Assembly: GCF_900112175.1 (NCBI RefSeq)
Contig: NZ_FOYT01000004.1
Location: 1-64,000, forward strand
DNA length: 64,000 bases
Direction of reading: 5' to 3'
Origin: Halogeometricum rufum
Lineage (GTDB): Archaea > Halobacteriota > Halobacteria > Halobacteriales > Haloferacaceae
Shown: piece by piece, positions 7,234-16,461 of the stretch
How positions within the stretch are numbered: the first letter of the stretch is position 1
How the letters are laid out: each line of letters begins with the position of its first letter
Position numbers and translations under genes: made by a program
The notes under the pieces: generated by a model
The model's database searches: none
Seen by the model: the letters and a program-made list of their open reading frames with translations, nothing else
What the model was told of the DNA's origin: nothing

Positions 7234-8648
7234 CGCTCCGACTCGCGGGCGTCGGCGCGTACGCGCCGCGGAACTACGTCACCGCGGAGACGATACGCGA
7301 GGCGTGGGGGCGGTTCGACGGTGCGGGCATCCGGCAGAAGTCCGTGACGGGTGCGGACGAAGACACGCTGACGATGGCCTACGAGGCCGCCCGACGTGCG
7401 CTCTCGGCGGCCGGGACGGACCCGGGTGCGGTCACGTCGCTCGTCTTCGGCACGACCACGCCGCCGACCGAGGTGGAGTCGGCGACGGCCAGACTGGTCT
7501 CGTTCCTCGGTCTCGCGGCGGACGCGACGACGACGCAACTCGCCGGGAGCGCGAACGTCGGCGTCGAAGCGGTCACGCTCGGACTCGACGCCGGTGACGG
7601 CGAGACGGTGCTCGTCGTCGCCAGCGACGCTCCTCGCGGTGCCCCCGACGGCGACGTCGAACACGGGGCGGGCGCGGGCGCGGCGGCAGTCGTCCTCACC
7701 GCCGACGGCGCGGGCGCGGTCACGGACCGGGCGACGCACACCGCGACGTACCCGGGAACGCGGTTCAGACCGGCCGGCGAGAGCGAGACGCGGGCGCTCG
7801 GCGTCACCCAGTACGACCGGCGGGCGTACCGCGAGACGGTCGGCGGAAGCGTCGCCGGACTCGACGCGGACCCGGACCCGGACGCCGCGGCCCTCGGCGG
7901 TCCGGACGGGGACCTGCCGTACCGCGCGGCGGACGAGGTTGGCCTCGAACCCGAGACGATTCGGGCGGGGGCGACCGTCCACGAACTCGGCGACGCGGGC
8001 GCGGCGACGCCGCTTCTCGGACTGGCGAACGCGCTCGACGGCGGCGCGTCGCGCGTCCTCGTCGTCGGCTACGGCGCGGGAAGCGAGTCGACGGCCGTCC
8101 TCGTCGACGGCGACGTTCCGACCGCGTCGGCGACCGAGGGGACCGTCGAACGCTCCTACGCCGAGTACCTCCGCCTCCGCGGCGTCGTGACTCCGGGCGA
8201 ACCCGAGGGCGGCGGCGCGTACGTCAGCGTCCCGAGTTGGCGGCGGACGCTCCCCCAGCGACACCGTCTCGTCGCCGGCCGATGCCGGAACTGCGGGTCG
8301 CTCTCGTTCCCGCCGTCGGGCGCGTGTTCGTCCTGCGGCACGCGCGATAGCTACGCCGAGGTCACCCTCCCCGGCACCGGCACCGTCGAGGCGGCGACGG
8401 TCATCGGACAGGGCGGGGCACCGCCGGAGTTCGTCGAGCAACAGGCTCGCGACGGGGCGTACGTCAGCGCCGTCGTCGCCCTCGACGGGCCGGACGGCGG
8501 CACGGTCAGCGCGCCGATGCAGGTGGTCGAGACGGACGGGAAACCGGGCGTCGGCGACGAACTGACCGCGACCGTCCGACGCGTCTACACGCAGGAGGGC
8601 GTCACGCGGTACGGAGTCAAGATGCTCCCCGTCGACGCCGAACGGTAG
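7230..8648 (+). CDS. HMG-CoA-synthase-like ketosynthase fused to DUF35 (zinc ribbon + OB fold)
   Basis: A 472-residue fusion. Residues 1-~330 have the thiolase-like fold of archaeal HMG-CoA synthase/KAS III (GVGAYAPRNYVTAETI at the start, FGTTTPPTEVESATARLV in the first half). Residues ~335-472 are a DUF35 domain with a rubredoxin-like zinc ribbon (Cys352, 355, 366, 369) and an OB fold ending in RYGVKMLPVD. The ketosynthase part contains no Cys at all. At the active-site position (normally AC.AGT) it reads LAGSANVG, and the usual Asn motif GNTYSG reads LGDAGA. It is therefore probably not a working HMG-CoA synthase. A scaffolding or acyl-CoA-binding subunit for the coupled thiolase is the best guess. 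Overlaps the upstream gene by four bases. Confidence 0.85.
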   Translation: MTLRLAGVGAYAPRNYVTAETIREAWGRFDGAGIRQKSVTGADEDTLTMAYEAARRALSAAGTDPGAVTSLVFGTTTPPTEVESATARLVSFLGLAADATTTQLAGSANVGVEAVTLGLDAGDGETVLVVASDAPRGAPDGDVEHGAGAGAAAVVLTADGAGAVTDRATHTATYPGTRFRPAGESETRALGVTQYDRRAYRETVGGSVAGLDADPDPDAAALGGPDGDLPYRAADEVGLEPETIRAGATVHELGDAGAATPLLGLANALDGGASRVLVVGYGAGSESTAVLVDGDVPTASATEGTVERSYAEYLRLRGVVTPGEPEGGGAYVSVPSWRRTLPQRHRLVAGRCRNCGSLSFPPSGACSSCGTRDSYAEVTLPGTGTVEAATVIGQGGAPPEFVEQQARDGAYVSAVVALDGPDGGTVSAPMQVVETDGKPGVGDELTATVRRVYTQEGVTRYGVKMLPVDAER

Positions 8649-8885
8649 TCGCGGGTCCGGACGATACCACTCGCCCGTCGTTCATCGACCCGACGCTGGG
8701 CCACGAGAACAGTCTACGTTCGTCCGCCACTCGACCGGTGGTGAACCTGCCACTGAGCTTCACAGCTATAGTATCGTAATGACCGACGCGCGCGACGGTG
8801 GCCGCGCTGATACCCGCCTGCCGTTCGTCGGTCGTTCGAGGCGAGGAGATAGTGGTTCCGGCCGACTTCGGCGCTCGCCGCGCTG

Positions 8886-9617
8886 CTACCAGTACGTTTC
8901 GGCAATCTCGGCGGCGTGGTCGAGCGTCTCGTAGGAGTCCGGACGCTCCTCAGCCTCGTATATCAGCCAGTCGAAGCCGTGGTCGCGGACCGTCGAAACG
9001 GTCTCCTCGACGTCGATGTCTCCCTCGCCGACTTCGGCGGGTTCGCCCGTCTCGGCGTGGTAATCCTTCAGGTGGACCAGACGTATCCGGTCGGCGTGGT
9101 CGTCGAGGTACGAGAGCGGGTCGTAGCCGGCGGCGCCGACCCACCCGAGGTCCAGTTCGAAGGAGACGTCTTCCGTCGCCTCCATCAGGCGCGTCAGAGC
9201 CGGTTCGCCGTCGAGGTCCGTGAACTCCTGGTCGTGGTTGTGGTAGTGCAGAGAGAGGTCGTACTCCGCGAGGTCCTCGGCGACGGCGTTCAGGCGCGCG
9301 CCCGCCGCTTCGACGGACGCTCGGTCCTCGAACTCCTCGGGCTCGAACCACGGCACGACGACGTTCTCACAGCCGAGTGCGCCGTACGTCTCCGCGACGG
9401 CTTCGGCGTTCGCCTCCAGTTCCTCGATGCCGACGTGCGCCCCCGCGAGTTCGAGCCCCGTCCGTTCGAGGGCGTCACCGACGTCCTCGGGGTCTGCATC
9501 ACCGAGTCCGGCGAGTTCGACGCCGTCGAACCCCGTCTCGCCGACCCGTTCGACGACGGTCGGGAGTGGGTCGTCTATCGCGTGAACGCTGTACAGTTGG
9601 AACGCGAACGATGTCAT
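8886..9617 (-). CDS. Sugar phosphate isomerase/epimerase-like TIM-barrel protein
   Basis: A 243-residue xylose-isomerase-like TIM barrel (AP endonuclease 2 family). The start is MTSFAFQLYSVHAIDD. Metal and substrate positions of the family are visible: HYHNHDQEF near residue 120, ELDLGWVGAAGYDP near 150, and VHLKDY near 182. Members isomerise or epimerise sugars, keto-acids or inositol derivatives using a divalent metal; the substrate cannot be told from sequence alone. A TATA-like element (cttatcag on the minus strand, near 9640) sits about 25 bases upstream. It lies tail-to-head after the AGE epimerase gene on the same strand and near a Gfo/Idh dehydrogenase, suggesting a small sugar-use module. 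Confidence 0.88.
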   Translation of the reverse strand: MTSFAFQLYSVHAIDDPLPTVVERVGETGFDGVELAGLGDADPEDVGDALERTGLELAGAHVGIEELEANAEAVAETYGALGCENVVVPWFEPEEFEDRASVEAAGARLNAVAEDLAEYDLSLHYHNHDQEFTDLDGEPALTRLMEATEDVSFELDLGWVGAAGYDPLSYLDDHADRIRLVHLKDYHAETGEPAEVGEGDIDVEETVSTVRDHGFDWLIYEAEERPDSYETLDHAAEIAETYW

Positions 9618-9708
9618 AGTCGACGTTCGACGGTTCGGCTGATAAGTGTCGGTGAACGACCAAGGGTTGCCGACTCTCGGGCGGGAGGCTCCGAACGGGA
9701 ACCGGAGG

Positions 9709-10911
9709 TCAGACGGCGTCCAGCGACTCCAGCACCTCGTAGCAGGCGTTGACGTGATGGTAGCCGCTCTTGACCTTCGGGGTCTCGTCGATGCTCGGGT
9801 GAATCGCTCCGTCGGGCGTGAGCCGTTCGTAGCGGATGCCGAGCGAGCGGTTCGTCGCGTACTCGTGCAGGTAGTCGTGGATTCGGTCGTACCAGCTCCA
9901 GTAGCGGTCGTCGCCCGTCGTCGCGCCCAGTCGCGCCGCCGCGCCCAGTCCCTCCTCCAGCGCCCACGTGTACTTCGCGTCCACGATGGGTTCGCCCTCC
10001 CGGTCGATGGTGTAGTAGAAGCCGCCGCGTTCGTCGTCCCAGCCGTCGGTGACGGAGGCGTCGAAGAAGCGCTCGGCCCTGTCGAGGTACCAGCCGGCGT
10101 CGTCGTGGTGGTGCAGGCGGACGAGCAGTTTCGCCCACTCCAGCATGTGACCCGGTTGGTAGCCCCACGGGCGGAACAGGTCGGCCTTCTCGTCGCGGTT
10201 GTACTCCCAGTCAACCTCCCAGTCGGACGTGAAGTGTTCGCAGAGCAGTCCGTCAGCTTCGTCCGGTTTGTCCCGCGCGATGGTCTCTGCGACCGTCGCC
10301 GCCCGCGAGCGGTATCGTTCCTCGCCGGTGGCCTCGTAGGCGGCAAGCAACGCCTCGGTGGCGTGCATGTTCGCGTTCTGTCCCCGGTAGTCCGGTTCGG
10401 CGGGTTCCCAGTCGGCCGTCCGGTTGCTGGCGAACGCCCCGTGTTCGGCCTCCCAGAACCGCTCGTCGAGGATGTCGAACGTCTCTCCGATGCGGTCCGC
10501 CACGTCGCCGATGCCGGCGCGCGTGGCCGTTGCGTACGCGAGGAGGACGAACGCGTGGCCGTACGTCGACCGCGTCTCGTCGGTCGGTTCTCGCCCCTCG
10601 AACAGCCACGCGTAGCCGTCCCGTTCCTCGTCGTAGGCGACGTTTCGGAGGTACGAGAGGCCGTGTTCGGCGGCCGGTTCGCACCACACCGGGCCGTCGA
10701 GGAGTTCGCCGACGCTGAATGCGAAGACGAAGCGCGCGGTGGGGACGAGGTGCTTCGTCCGCGAGTCGTAGATGGCGCCGTCGCGGTCGCTCACCTGTGC
10801 GACGTAGCCGCCGAAGTGGGTGTCCACCGATCGCTCTCGGTGAAACTGGAGGGCGTCGATGGCGTCTCGACGGAGCCACTCGGGCGACCGGAACGGGGTC
10901 TGGTCGTTCAT
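9709..10911 (-). CDS. N-acylglucosamine 2-epimerase (AGE)-family sugar isomerase/epimerase
   Basis: A 400-residue (alpha/alpha)6-barrel protein with AGE-family signatures: [17 protein letters not shown] (the Arg and His of the R..HLVP motif), [15 protein letters not shown] (central His), and [14 protein letters not shown] (PGH..EW motif with the acid/base His). The start [15 protein letters not shown] at 10909-10911 gives the usual length. AGE-fold enzymes interconvert N-acylglucosamine and N-acylmannosamine, or act as mannose or cellobiose 2-epimerases and aldose-ketose isomerases (YihS type). The R..HLVP variant without a clear ATP site points to a free-sugar isomerase such as mannose isomerase. 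It diverges from the dehydrogenase gene at 11024; the 112-base gap must hold both promoters. Confidence 0.88.
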   Translation of the reverse strand: MNDQTPFRSPEWLRRDAIDALQFHRERSVDTHFGGYVAQVSDRDGAIYDSRTKHLVPTARFVFAFSVGELLDGPVWCEPAAEHGLSYLRNVAYDEERDGYAWLFEGREPTDETRSTYGHAFVLLAYATATRAGIGDVADRIGETFDILDERFWEAEHGAFASNRTADWEPAEPDYRGQNANMHATEALLAAYEATGEERYRSRAATVAETIARDKPDEADGLLCEHFTSDWEVDWEYNRDEKADLFRPWGYQPGHMLEWAKLLVRLHHHDDAGWYLDRAERFFDASVTDGWDDERGGFYYTIDREGEPIVDAKYTWALEEGLGAAARLGATTGDDRYWSWYDRIHDYLHEYATNRSLGIRYERLTPDGAIHPSIDETPKVKSGYHHVNACYEVLESLDAV

Positions 10912-11023
10912 AGCCGTCCATCTTCGCCGCCGTGGAAAAAGCCACCGACGCCTCGCGGTTCGGTCGGTGACCGTCACCGACGCTCCCACTACACTTTTGC
11001 TCGTTCCGCTGAACTGCCGTACC

Positions 11024-12112
11024 ATGACAGTAGACGAGTTCCTGCGAGGTGTCACCGCGCGCGACTGGGAGCGGCTGGAGTCGGGAACGCTCCGTCTGGC
11101 GATGGTCGGCCTCGGCTGGTGGACGCGCGAGCAGGCGATACCCGCCGTCGCGGATTCGAAGTTCTGCGAGACCACCGTCCTCGTCAGCAGTAGCCACGAG
11201 AAGGGCGACGAGGTGGCCGAGGACGTGCCGCACGTCGAGGCGACGCTCACTTACGAGGAGTTCCAGGCCGGCGAGGCCACCGACGCGTACGACGCCGTCT
11301 ACATCTGCACGCCGAACGCGCTTCACCTACCCCACGCCGAGGCGGCGGCCGACCACGGCAAGGCGATTCTCTGCGAGAAACCGGTCGAGGCGACGCGGGA
11401 ACGCGCCGAGGAACTGGTCGCGGCCGCCGAGGACGTCCCCCTGATGGTCGCCTACCGGATGCAGACCGACCCGGGCGTCCGGCGGATGCGCGAACTCGTC
11501 GCCGACGGCGCCATCGGCGCGCCCGTCGCCGTCCACGGCCACATGGGTCAGCAGATGCTCGACGTGGTGTCCGGCGACCCCGACCAGTGGCGACTCGACC
11601 CCGAACTCGCGGGTTACGGCGCGACGGTGATGGACCTCGGCATCTACCCGCTGAACACCGCCCGGTTCGTCCTCGACGCGGACCCCGTGAGCGTGACCGC
11701 GCAGATGCACTCGGAGAACGAGGCGTTCCGGAAGGTGCCCGACCAGCACGCCACGTTCACGATTCGGTTCGACGACGACACGTACGCCGCCTGCACGGCC
11801 AGCCAGCACGCTCACCAGTCGGGCCACCTGCGCGTCGTCGGCACCGAGGGCGAACTGATACTCGAACCGACGTTCCTCGGCGAGTCGCCGCAGACGCTGA
11901 CGCTCCGGACCGACGGCAAGGAGATGGTGGTCGACGACGGCCGTCGGGACGTGTTCGGCGACGAGATGACCGAGGAGTTCGACTACTTCGCCGACCGGGT
12001 GATTCGCGGCGAACCGCTCTCGCCCGACGGCGAACACGCGCTGGTCGACATGCGGACGCTCGCCGCCATCTACGAGGCGGCGGAGACGGGCGAGGAGGCT
12101 TCGGTCGAGTAG
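11024..12112 (+). CDS. Gfo/Idh/MocA-family dehydrogenase, D-xylose 1-dehydrogenase (Gfo6)-like
   Basis: A 362-residue NAD(P)-dependent sugar dehydrogenase. The start [19 protein letters not shown] follows the odd N-terminal extension seen in haloarchaeal xylose dehydrogenases, ahead of the Rossmann motif [17 protein letters not shown] (about residues 27-45). The EKP motif (ILCEKPVEA, near residue 120) carries the catalytic Lys. A C-terminal alpha/beta domain follows with [14 protein letters not shown]. In haloarchaea this type oxidises D-xylose (and some other aldoses) to the lactone with NADP, the first step of oxidative pentose breakdown. No lactonase, dehydratase or semialdehyde dehydrogenase is adjacent, so the xylose role is family inference, not locus evidence. 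Confidence 0.85.
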   Translation: MTVDEFLRGVTARDWERLESGTLRLAMVGLGWWTREQAIPAVADSKFCETTVLVSSSHEKGDEVAEDVPHVEATLTYEEFQAGEATDAYDAVYICTPNALHLPHAEAAADHGKAILCEKPVEATRERAEELVAAAEDVPLMVAYRMQTDPGVRRMRELVADGAIGAPVAVHGHMGQQMLDVVSGDPDQWRLDPELAGYGATVMDLGIYPLNTARFVLDADPVSVTAQMHSENEAFRKVPDQHATFTIRFDDDTYAACTASQHAHQSGHLRVVGTEGELILEPTFLGESPQTLTLRTDGKEMVVDDGRRDVFGDEMTEEFDYFADRVIRGEPLSPDGEHALVDMRTLAAIYEAAETGEEASVE

Positions 12113-12125
12113 GGGGTCCGCGCGC

Positions 12126-12473
12126 TCACGCGTCCGCGCCCTGCCGTTCGAGGATGTCGACGAGCATGTTCGCGAACTCCACCGTCCGCGTCGGGAGGCC
12201 GTACCGGTCCGTCTCCATGTCGTACTCGCGGAGTTCCGACACCGCCTCCGCGGTGTGGCCGAGCGTCGTCGCCGCTTCGCGTACGTCCACCTCCAGTACG
12301 CCCTCGTCCGTCTCCAACCACGGCTGTCTCCGTTGTCGCTCGTCGTACTCGATGGTGTACGTCTCGCCGCCGACTGCGTCCACGACGTCGTCGACCCGAC
12401 CCACCTCGAGTCGGTCGTCGCCGCCGCGCAGAAACAGCGTCTCGTTCTCCGTCTCGGGTTCGTAGCGTATCAC
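12126..12473 (-). CDS. Small conserved-looking protein of unknown function
   Basis: A 115-residue acidic protein, MIRYEPETENETLFLRG, with no motif I can name. The middle has YTIEYDERQRRQPWLETD, strand-like, and the C-terminal half looks alpha-helical (TLGHTAEAVSELREYDME, EFANMLVDILERQG). Codon use and residue bias match neighbouring real genes and it fills the gap between two enzymes, so I take it as coding. Its stop faces the stop of the dehydrogenase gene 13 bases away, so it belongs to the opposite transcription unit. It may be a cytoplasmic accessory protein; nothing supports a specific role. Confidence 0.65.
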   Translation of the reverse strand: MIRYEPETENETLFLRGGDDRLEVGRVDDVVDAVGGETYTIEYDERQRRQPWLETDEGVLEVDVREAATTLGHTAEAVSELREYDMETDRYGLPTRTVEFANMLVDILERQGADA

Positions 12474-12611
12474 TTTCCGGGCTATCCCGCTCGCGTGCTA
12501 ATAGTAGTGTCGCCGCGAGTGCTAGCCCCCCTCGTCGTGGGGTCGGCCAACGTCCGGAACCGAAGTCGTTCGGCGGGCGACTCTTCGTCTTCGACACCGC
12601 CGTCCGACGAG

Positions 12612-13604
12612 TCACCAGCGGTGGTGAACGTGCTCGCGGACGTGTTCTTCGTAGGCGTCCAGAACGGCGCCGTGCGTCTGGTGCGACAGGGCGTCGAAGT
12701 CGGCCGCCGCCGCGTTCTCCGCGACGTGGTCCGACGACGTCGAACCCGGGATGACCGTCGAGACGGCGTCGTGGTCGAGTATCCAGCGGAGCGTGAACTG
12801 CGCCATCGTCATCTCCTCGGGGACGTGCGGCCGAAGCGCGTCCACCGCGTCGACGCCCGCGTCGAACGGGACGCCGGCGAACGTCTCGCCGCCTTTCGTC
12901 CCGACGCCCGCGTCGACTCCGCCCTCGATAGCGGCCGCGCGGTGGTCGTCCTCGTCGAACTCGGTCGTCTCGTCGAACGCCCCCGCGAGGAGGCCGGACG
13001 CGAGCGGAACGCGGACGATGAGGCCGACGTCGCGACGCTTCGCCTCCTCGAACAGTCGCTCTCGGGGGCGGAGTCTGAGCGGGTTGAAGATGAGTTGGAC
13101 GGACTCGACGACGTCGTACTCGATGGCCTTGAGTCCCTCCTCGACGAGTTCGACGCTCACGCCCGCGTGGTCGATGAGTCCCTCCTCGCGGAGTTCGGTG
13201 AGTGCGTCGAACACGTCGGGGTCGTAGAACGCGCTCGTGTCCGGGCAGTGAAGTTGGACGAGGTCGAGGCTGTCGACGCCCAGACGGTCGAGCGACCCCT
13301 CGACGGACTCGCGGAGGCCCGCCATCGAGTGCCCACCGTCCGGGTCGGGTGCCGCCTTCGTCACCACGTCGATGTCGTCCGCGTCGTCGCGTTCGGCGAG
13401 TACCTCCCCGATGAGTCGTTCCGCACGCCCGTCGCCGTACACCTCCGCCGTATCGACGAACGTGATTCCCTCGTCTAACGCGGTGTGAATCGCCGCTCGA
13501 ATCTGGTCGTCGCTCACGTCGCCCCAGACGGGGCCGACGTTCCACGTCCCGAGGCCGACCGCCGTGGCGTCGATACTCGTACTGCCGAGTGGTCGTGTCT
13601 CCAT
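12612..13604 (-). CDS. Aldo/keto reductase
   Basis: A 330-residue (beta/alpha)8 AKR. The start is METRPLGSTSIDATAVGLGT at 13602-13604, six residues inside a longer frame, because that is where AKR homology begins. The tetrad is present: Asp and Tyr in FVDTAEVYGDGRAERLIG, Lys in VVTKAAPD, and His in VQLHCPD. The NADPH-binding end is VIPGSTSSDHVAENAAA. It should reduce an aldehyde or ketone, or run in reverse on a sugar. It neighbours the sugar module at 8.9-12.1 kb but is read toward it, and substrate choice cannot be read from the sequence. Confidence 0.88.
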   Translation of the reverse strand: METRPLGSTSIDATAVGLGTWNVGPVWGDVSDDQIRAAIHTALDEGITFVDTAEVYGDGRAERLIGEVLAERDDADDIDVVTKAAPDPDGGHSMAGLRESVEGSLDRLGVDSLDLVQLHCPDTSAFYDPDVFDALTELREEGLIDHAGVSVELVEEGLKAIEYDVVESVQLIFNPLRLRPRERLFEEAKRRDVGLIVRVPLASGLLAGAFDETTEFDEDDHRAAAIEGGVDAGVGTKGGETFAGVPFDAGVDAVDALRPHVPEEMTMAQFTLRWILDHDAVSTVIPGSTSSDHVAENAAAADFDALSHQTHGAVLDAYEEHVREHVHHRW

Positions 13605-14215
13605 ACCGTACGTCCGGCCCAATCCGGTAAAATACTGTGGGTAACGGCGACGTGCCGGGCCGCGGGCGGGTACGACTGGCGGTCACGTCCGCGACCGTAG
13701 ACCTTCACCCGAACGGAACGGTCGACGTTACAGCCGTAACTCCGTAACGCAGAGTGGCCACGACCGTCTGCGGAGCGACCGCACCTCGGATACTCTCGCG
13801 ACCGACCGGAGCAAGCGGCCGACCGCTGGCGTTCCCCCGGACTTCGATGGGCATTGTGCACCCATTGAGTAACAAACGCTCTATTCGTATTTTTGAATCT
13901 CGACTACTTACTTCCAAATAGCTCTAACCGACACAGATCACTCGAATAACTCGGAAAGCACGACTAGAAGGGTCCGAATCCGACTACTATAGATACACTC
14001 ACCCGTATCGGACACTCGACTTCGTTTGGACCGTCGGCCACGTTCTGCGACGGGACCAGATGGAGCGTCGGAGCGTCGGCGACTGTCGCGACTGAGTGGG
14101 TTGAGTGAGGAGAGACGGACGACTATCCGGCCGGATGTCCGCTACACCGTCTGTTCGTCGCGCCGATTCGCCTCGACCACGCTCGTTCGTCGGCGCAGTT
14201 CGGAGTCGCGGGTGG
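13605..14215. other. Non-coding stretch, 611 bases
   Basis: No convincing gene. 13865-14000 is AT-rich with several TATA-like runs. A 70-codon minus-strand frame (13705-13917) lacks any recognisable sequence and I do not call it. The stretch separates the aldo/keto reductase from the zinc microprotein. Confidence 0.6.
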
Positions 14216-14386
14216 CTACCCCCTGCACCGTCGACAGTGGTTGGTGTTCTTCGAGAGGCCGATGGACTGACAGCCCGTGCACGTCACCTCACCGCAGTCC
14301 GCGCACACGAAGCCGCTGTCGCTCTGAGCGACTGTCACTCCGTCCTCGACGACTGTACTCCCACAGACGTGGCACGTCTGTACCAT
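14216..14386 (-). CDS. Zinc-ribbon microprotein with four CxxC pairs
   Basis: A 56-residue protein with four CxxC knuckles: Cys5/8, 28/31, 36/39 and 51/54. That is enough for two zinc sites, as in the small zinc-finger proteins common in haloarchaea. The start MVQTCHVCGS at 14384-14386 is supported by a TATA element about 27 bases upstream. It is too small for catalysis; such proteins act as regulators or as protein or RNA adaptors, and their roles are mostly unknown. It is read away from the aldo/keto reductase gene and is followed by non-coding DNA, so it is likely monocistronic. Confidence 0.8.
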   Translation of the reverse strand: MVQTCHVCGSTVVEDGVTVAQSDSGFVCADCGEVTCTGCQSIGLSKNTNHCRRCRG

Positions 14387-14408
14387 ACCTCTCTCTTTCA
14401 CAATAATA

Positions 14409-14417
14409 TAGTATAAA
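14409..14417 (-). promoter_or_regulatory. TATA element of zinc microprotein gene
   Basis: The minus strand reads tttatacta, centred about 27 bases before the ATG at 14386, so the mRNA is probably leaderless. Confidence 0.55.
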
Positions 14418-14607
14418 TCTTACTCAGAATACAAGTGGATTCAGCTGCCGATAGACGGCGCTCTCGAAGCGATTCCCGACTCGCCGAGAGCGTCGGCGAG
14501 GGGAGGTAGACCGGTGCCGGACGGTGACCTCTACGACATCGGTCGGGTCTTGTCCGATGGGTCCCGCAGTTCACGGGTTCGTCCGTGAGTGGACGCCGCC
14601 CGCCGTG

Positions 14608-16308
14608 TCAGTCGCCCTTCATGACGCTGAGTTGCGGTTGCTCGCCTTCTCGACCCAACTGCTGGACCGACTCGGTTAGCTCGAAGCCCTCGTAGCCCTT
14701 CTCGGCCACTTCGAGGATGGTGTCGTGGTAGAGGTCGACGCCGCCGGGGTACGGGGTGAACACCGTCGGCTTGTCCGGGATGTTCTCGTTCATGTACCAG
14801 GAATCGACGGTCGTGTACAGCGTCGATTCGGCCACCTGACGGTTGTGAGTCGTCCACGCCTCCTCGGCCGCCTTCGTCGGTTCGATGAGTTGGATGTCGT
14901 TGTCGACGAGATGCTCGATGGTGTCCGAGACCCACTCGACGTGGTGCTCTATCGACACCGGCATGTTGCTGAGCACCGACGGACTCTGCGGCCCCGTGAT
15001 GGTGAACATGTTCGGGAAGCCGTGGAGCGTCAGTCCGAGGTACGTCTGCGGACCGTCCTCCCACTTCTCTTCGAGCGTCAGTCCGTCGCGCCCTTCGATA
15101 TCCATCTGCAAGAGCGTCCCCGTCATCGCGTCGAAGCCGGTGGCGTAGATTATCATGTCGAAGTCGTGGTGGCCATCGGCGGTCTGGACGCCGTCGGGCG
15201 TGATTCGCTCTATCGGGTTCTCCGTGACGTCCACGAGACTCACGTTGTCCCTGTTGTACGTCTCGTAGTAGTCGGTGTGGAGGGGCGGTCGCTTCGTCGC
15301 GTAGTAGTGGTCCTTCGGGGCGAGTTTCTCGGCCAGTTCCGGGTCGTCGACCGTCTCGCGGATCTTGCCGCGGAGGAACTCGGACACCTTCTCGTTGGTC
15401 TCCTCGTTGACCAACAGGTCCTCGAAGGCGAGCAGGAACCTGAAACCGCCCTCCTGCCAGCGCGGCTCCAACGCCTCTTCGACTTCCTCCATCGTCATGT
15501 CCGCCGCCGTCTCTTGTCCCACCTCGAACGGGAACCCGAACCCCGAGTCGTGTGCGCGTTGGAGGATTTCGTCGTAGTTCGACTGTATCAGTTCCCAGTC
15601 GTCGTCGTCGAGCGGTCGGTTGCGCGCGGGGACGGCGTAGTTCGGCGTCCGCTGGAACACGGTCAGATGCTCGGGGTCGGACTTCGCGACTTCCGGAATC
15701 ACCTGGATACCGGTCGCCCCCGTGCCGATTACCGCGACGCGCTTACCCTCGAAGTCGACGGGTTCGTGCGGCCACTTCCCCGTGTGCGTCCAGAACCCCT
15801 CGAACGATTCGATGCCCTCGAAGTCCGGGATGTAGGGCTCGGAGAGGCAGCCGACGGCGGTGACGAAGAACTGCGAGGAGACGGTCTCTCCGTCGTCGGT
15901 GCTGATGCGCCACGTGCCGGAGTCCTCGTCGAACGCCGCCGAGGTCACCTCCGTCTCGAACTCGATGTTCCGCCGCAGGTCCAGTTCGTCAGCGGCGAAT
16001 CGGAGGTACTCCAGCACCTCCGGCTGTTCGGGATAGCGTTCGCTCCACTCCCAGTTCTGCAGGATGTCCTCGTTGAACGAGTAGCAGTAGATGTGACTCT
16101 CGCTGTCGCACCGAGCGCCGGGATACCGGTTCCAGTACCACGTGCCGCCCACGTCGTCTGCCTTCTCGATGACCTTGACCGACAGTCCCAGTTCGTCTCG
16201 GAGTCGGTGGAGTTCGTACAGCCCCGAGAACCCAGCCCCGACGATGATCGCGTCGTAGTCTGTCCCCGCTGTAGCCCCAACACTATCGTGTGAGGTAGTC
16301 TCTGACAT
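14608..16308 (-). CDS. Baeyer-Villiger flavin monooxygenase
   Basis: A 566-residue class B flavoprotein monooxygenase. The FAD site is VGAGFSGLYELHRL (GxGxxG at residues 24-29). The NADPH site is AVIGTGATGIQVI (about 195-200). Between them lies the type I BVMO fingerprint, FEGFWTHTGKWP (Phe169, Gly171, His175, Trp179). It inserts one oxygen from O2 next to a ketone to make an ester or lactone, with NADPH as reductant, in the cytoplasm. It sits on the same strand as, and just downstream of, an HSL-type esterase that could hydrolyse the product, and an IclR regulator stands at the head of the group. The preferred ketone (linear, cyclic or aryl) cannot be told. Confidence 0.92.
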   Translation of the reverse strand: MSETTSHDSVGATAGTDYDAIIVGAGFSGLYELHRLRDELGLSVKVIEKADDVGGTWYWNRYPGARCDSESHIYCYSFNEDILQNWEWSERYPEQPEVLEYLRFAADELDLRRNIEFETEVTSAAFDEDSGTWRISTDDGETVSSQFFVTAVGCLSEPYIPDFEGIESFEGFWTHTGKWPHEPVDFEGKRVAVIGTGATGIQVIPEVAKSDPEHLTVFQRTPNYAVPARNRPLDDDDWELIQSNYDEILQRAHDSGFGFPFEVGQETAADMTMEEVEEALEPRWQEGGFRFLLAFEDLLVNEETNEKVSEFLRGKIRETVDDPELAEKLAPKDHYYATKRPPLHTDYYETYNRDNVSLVDVTENPIERITPDGVQTADGHHDFDMIIYATGFDAMTGTLLQMDIEGRDGLTLEEKWEDGPQTYLGLTLHGFPNMFTITGPQSPSVLSNMPVSIEHHVEWVSDTIEHLVDNDIQLIEPTKAAEEAWTTHNRQVAESTLYTTVDSWYMNENIPDKPTVFTPYPGGVDLYHDTILEVAEKGYEGFELTESVQQLGREGEQPQLSVMKGD

Positions 16309-16461
16309 GGTATTACCCGATTGTTCATGTGTAAGTCTGAAGTCATAAATCTACCGGTAGGTCCTCTCGGTTCGGTCCGGCTACTCGGTGACCGACGCGG
16401 GCGTCGACTGTCGGTCTGGGATACGACCGTCGCCCTCGAAAAAGCGGGACTGGTGCGGTCC

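Noticed and set aside
13705-13917. 70-codon minus-strand gene
   Set aside because: No family likeness, no fitting promoter, and a residue mix like chance frames.
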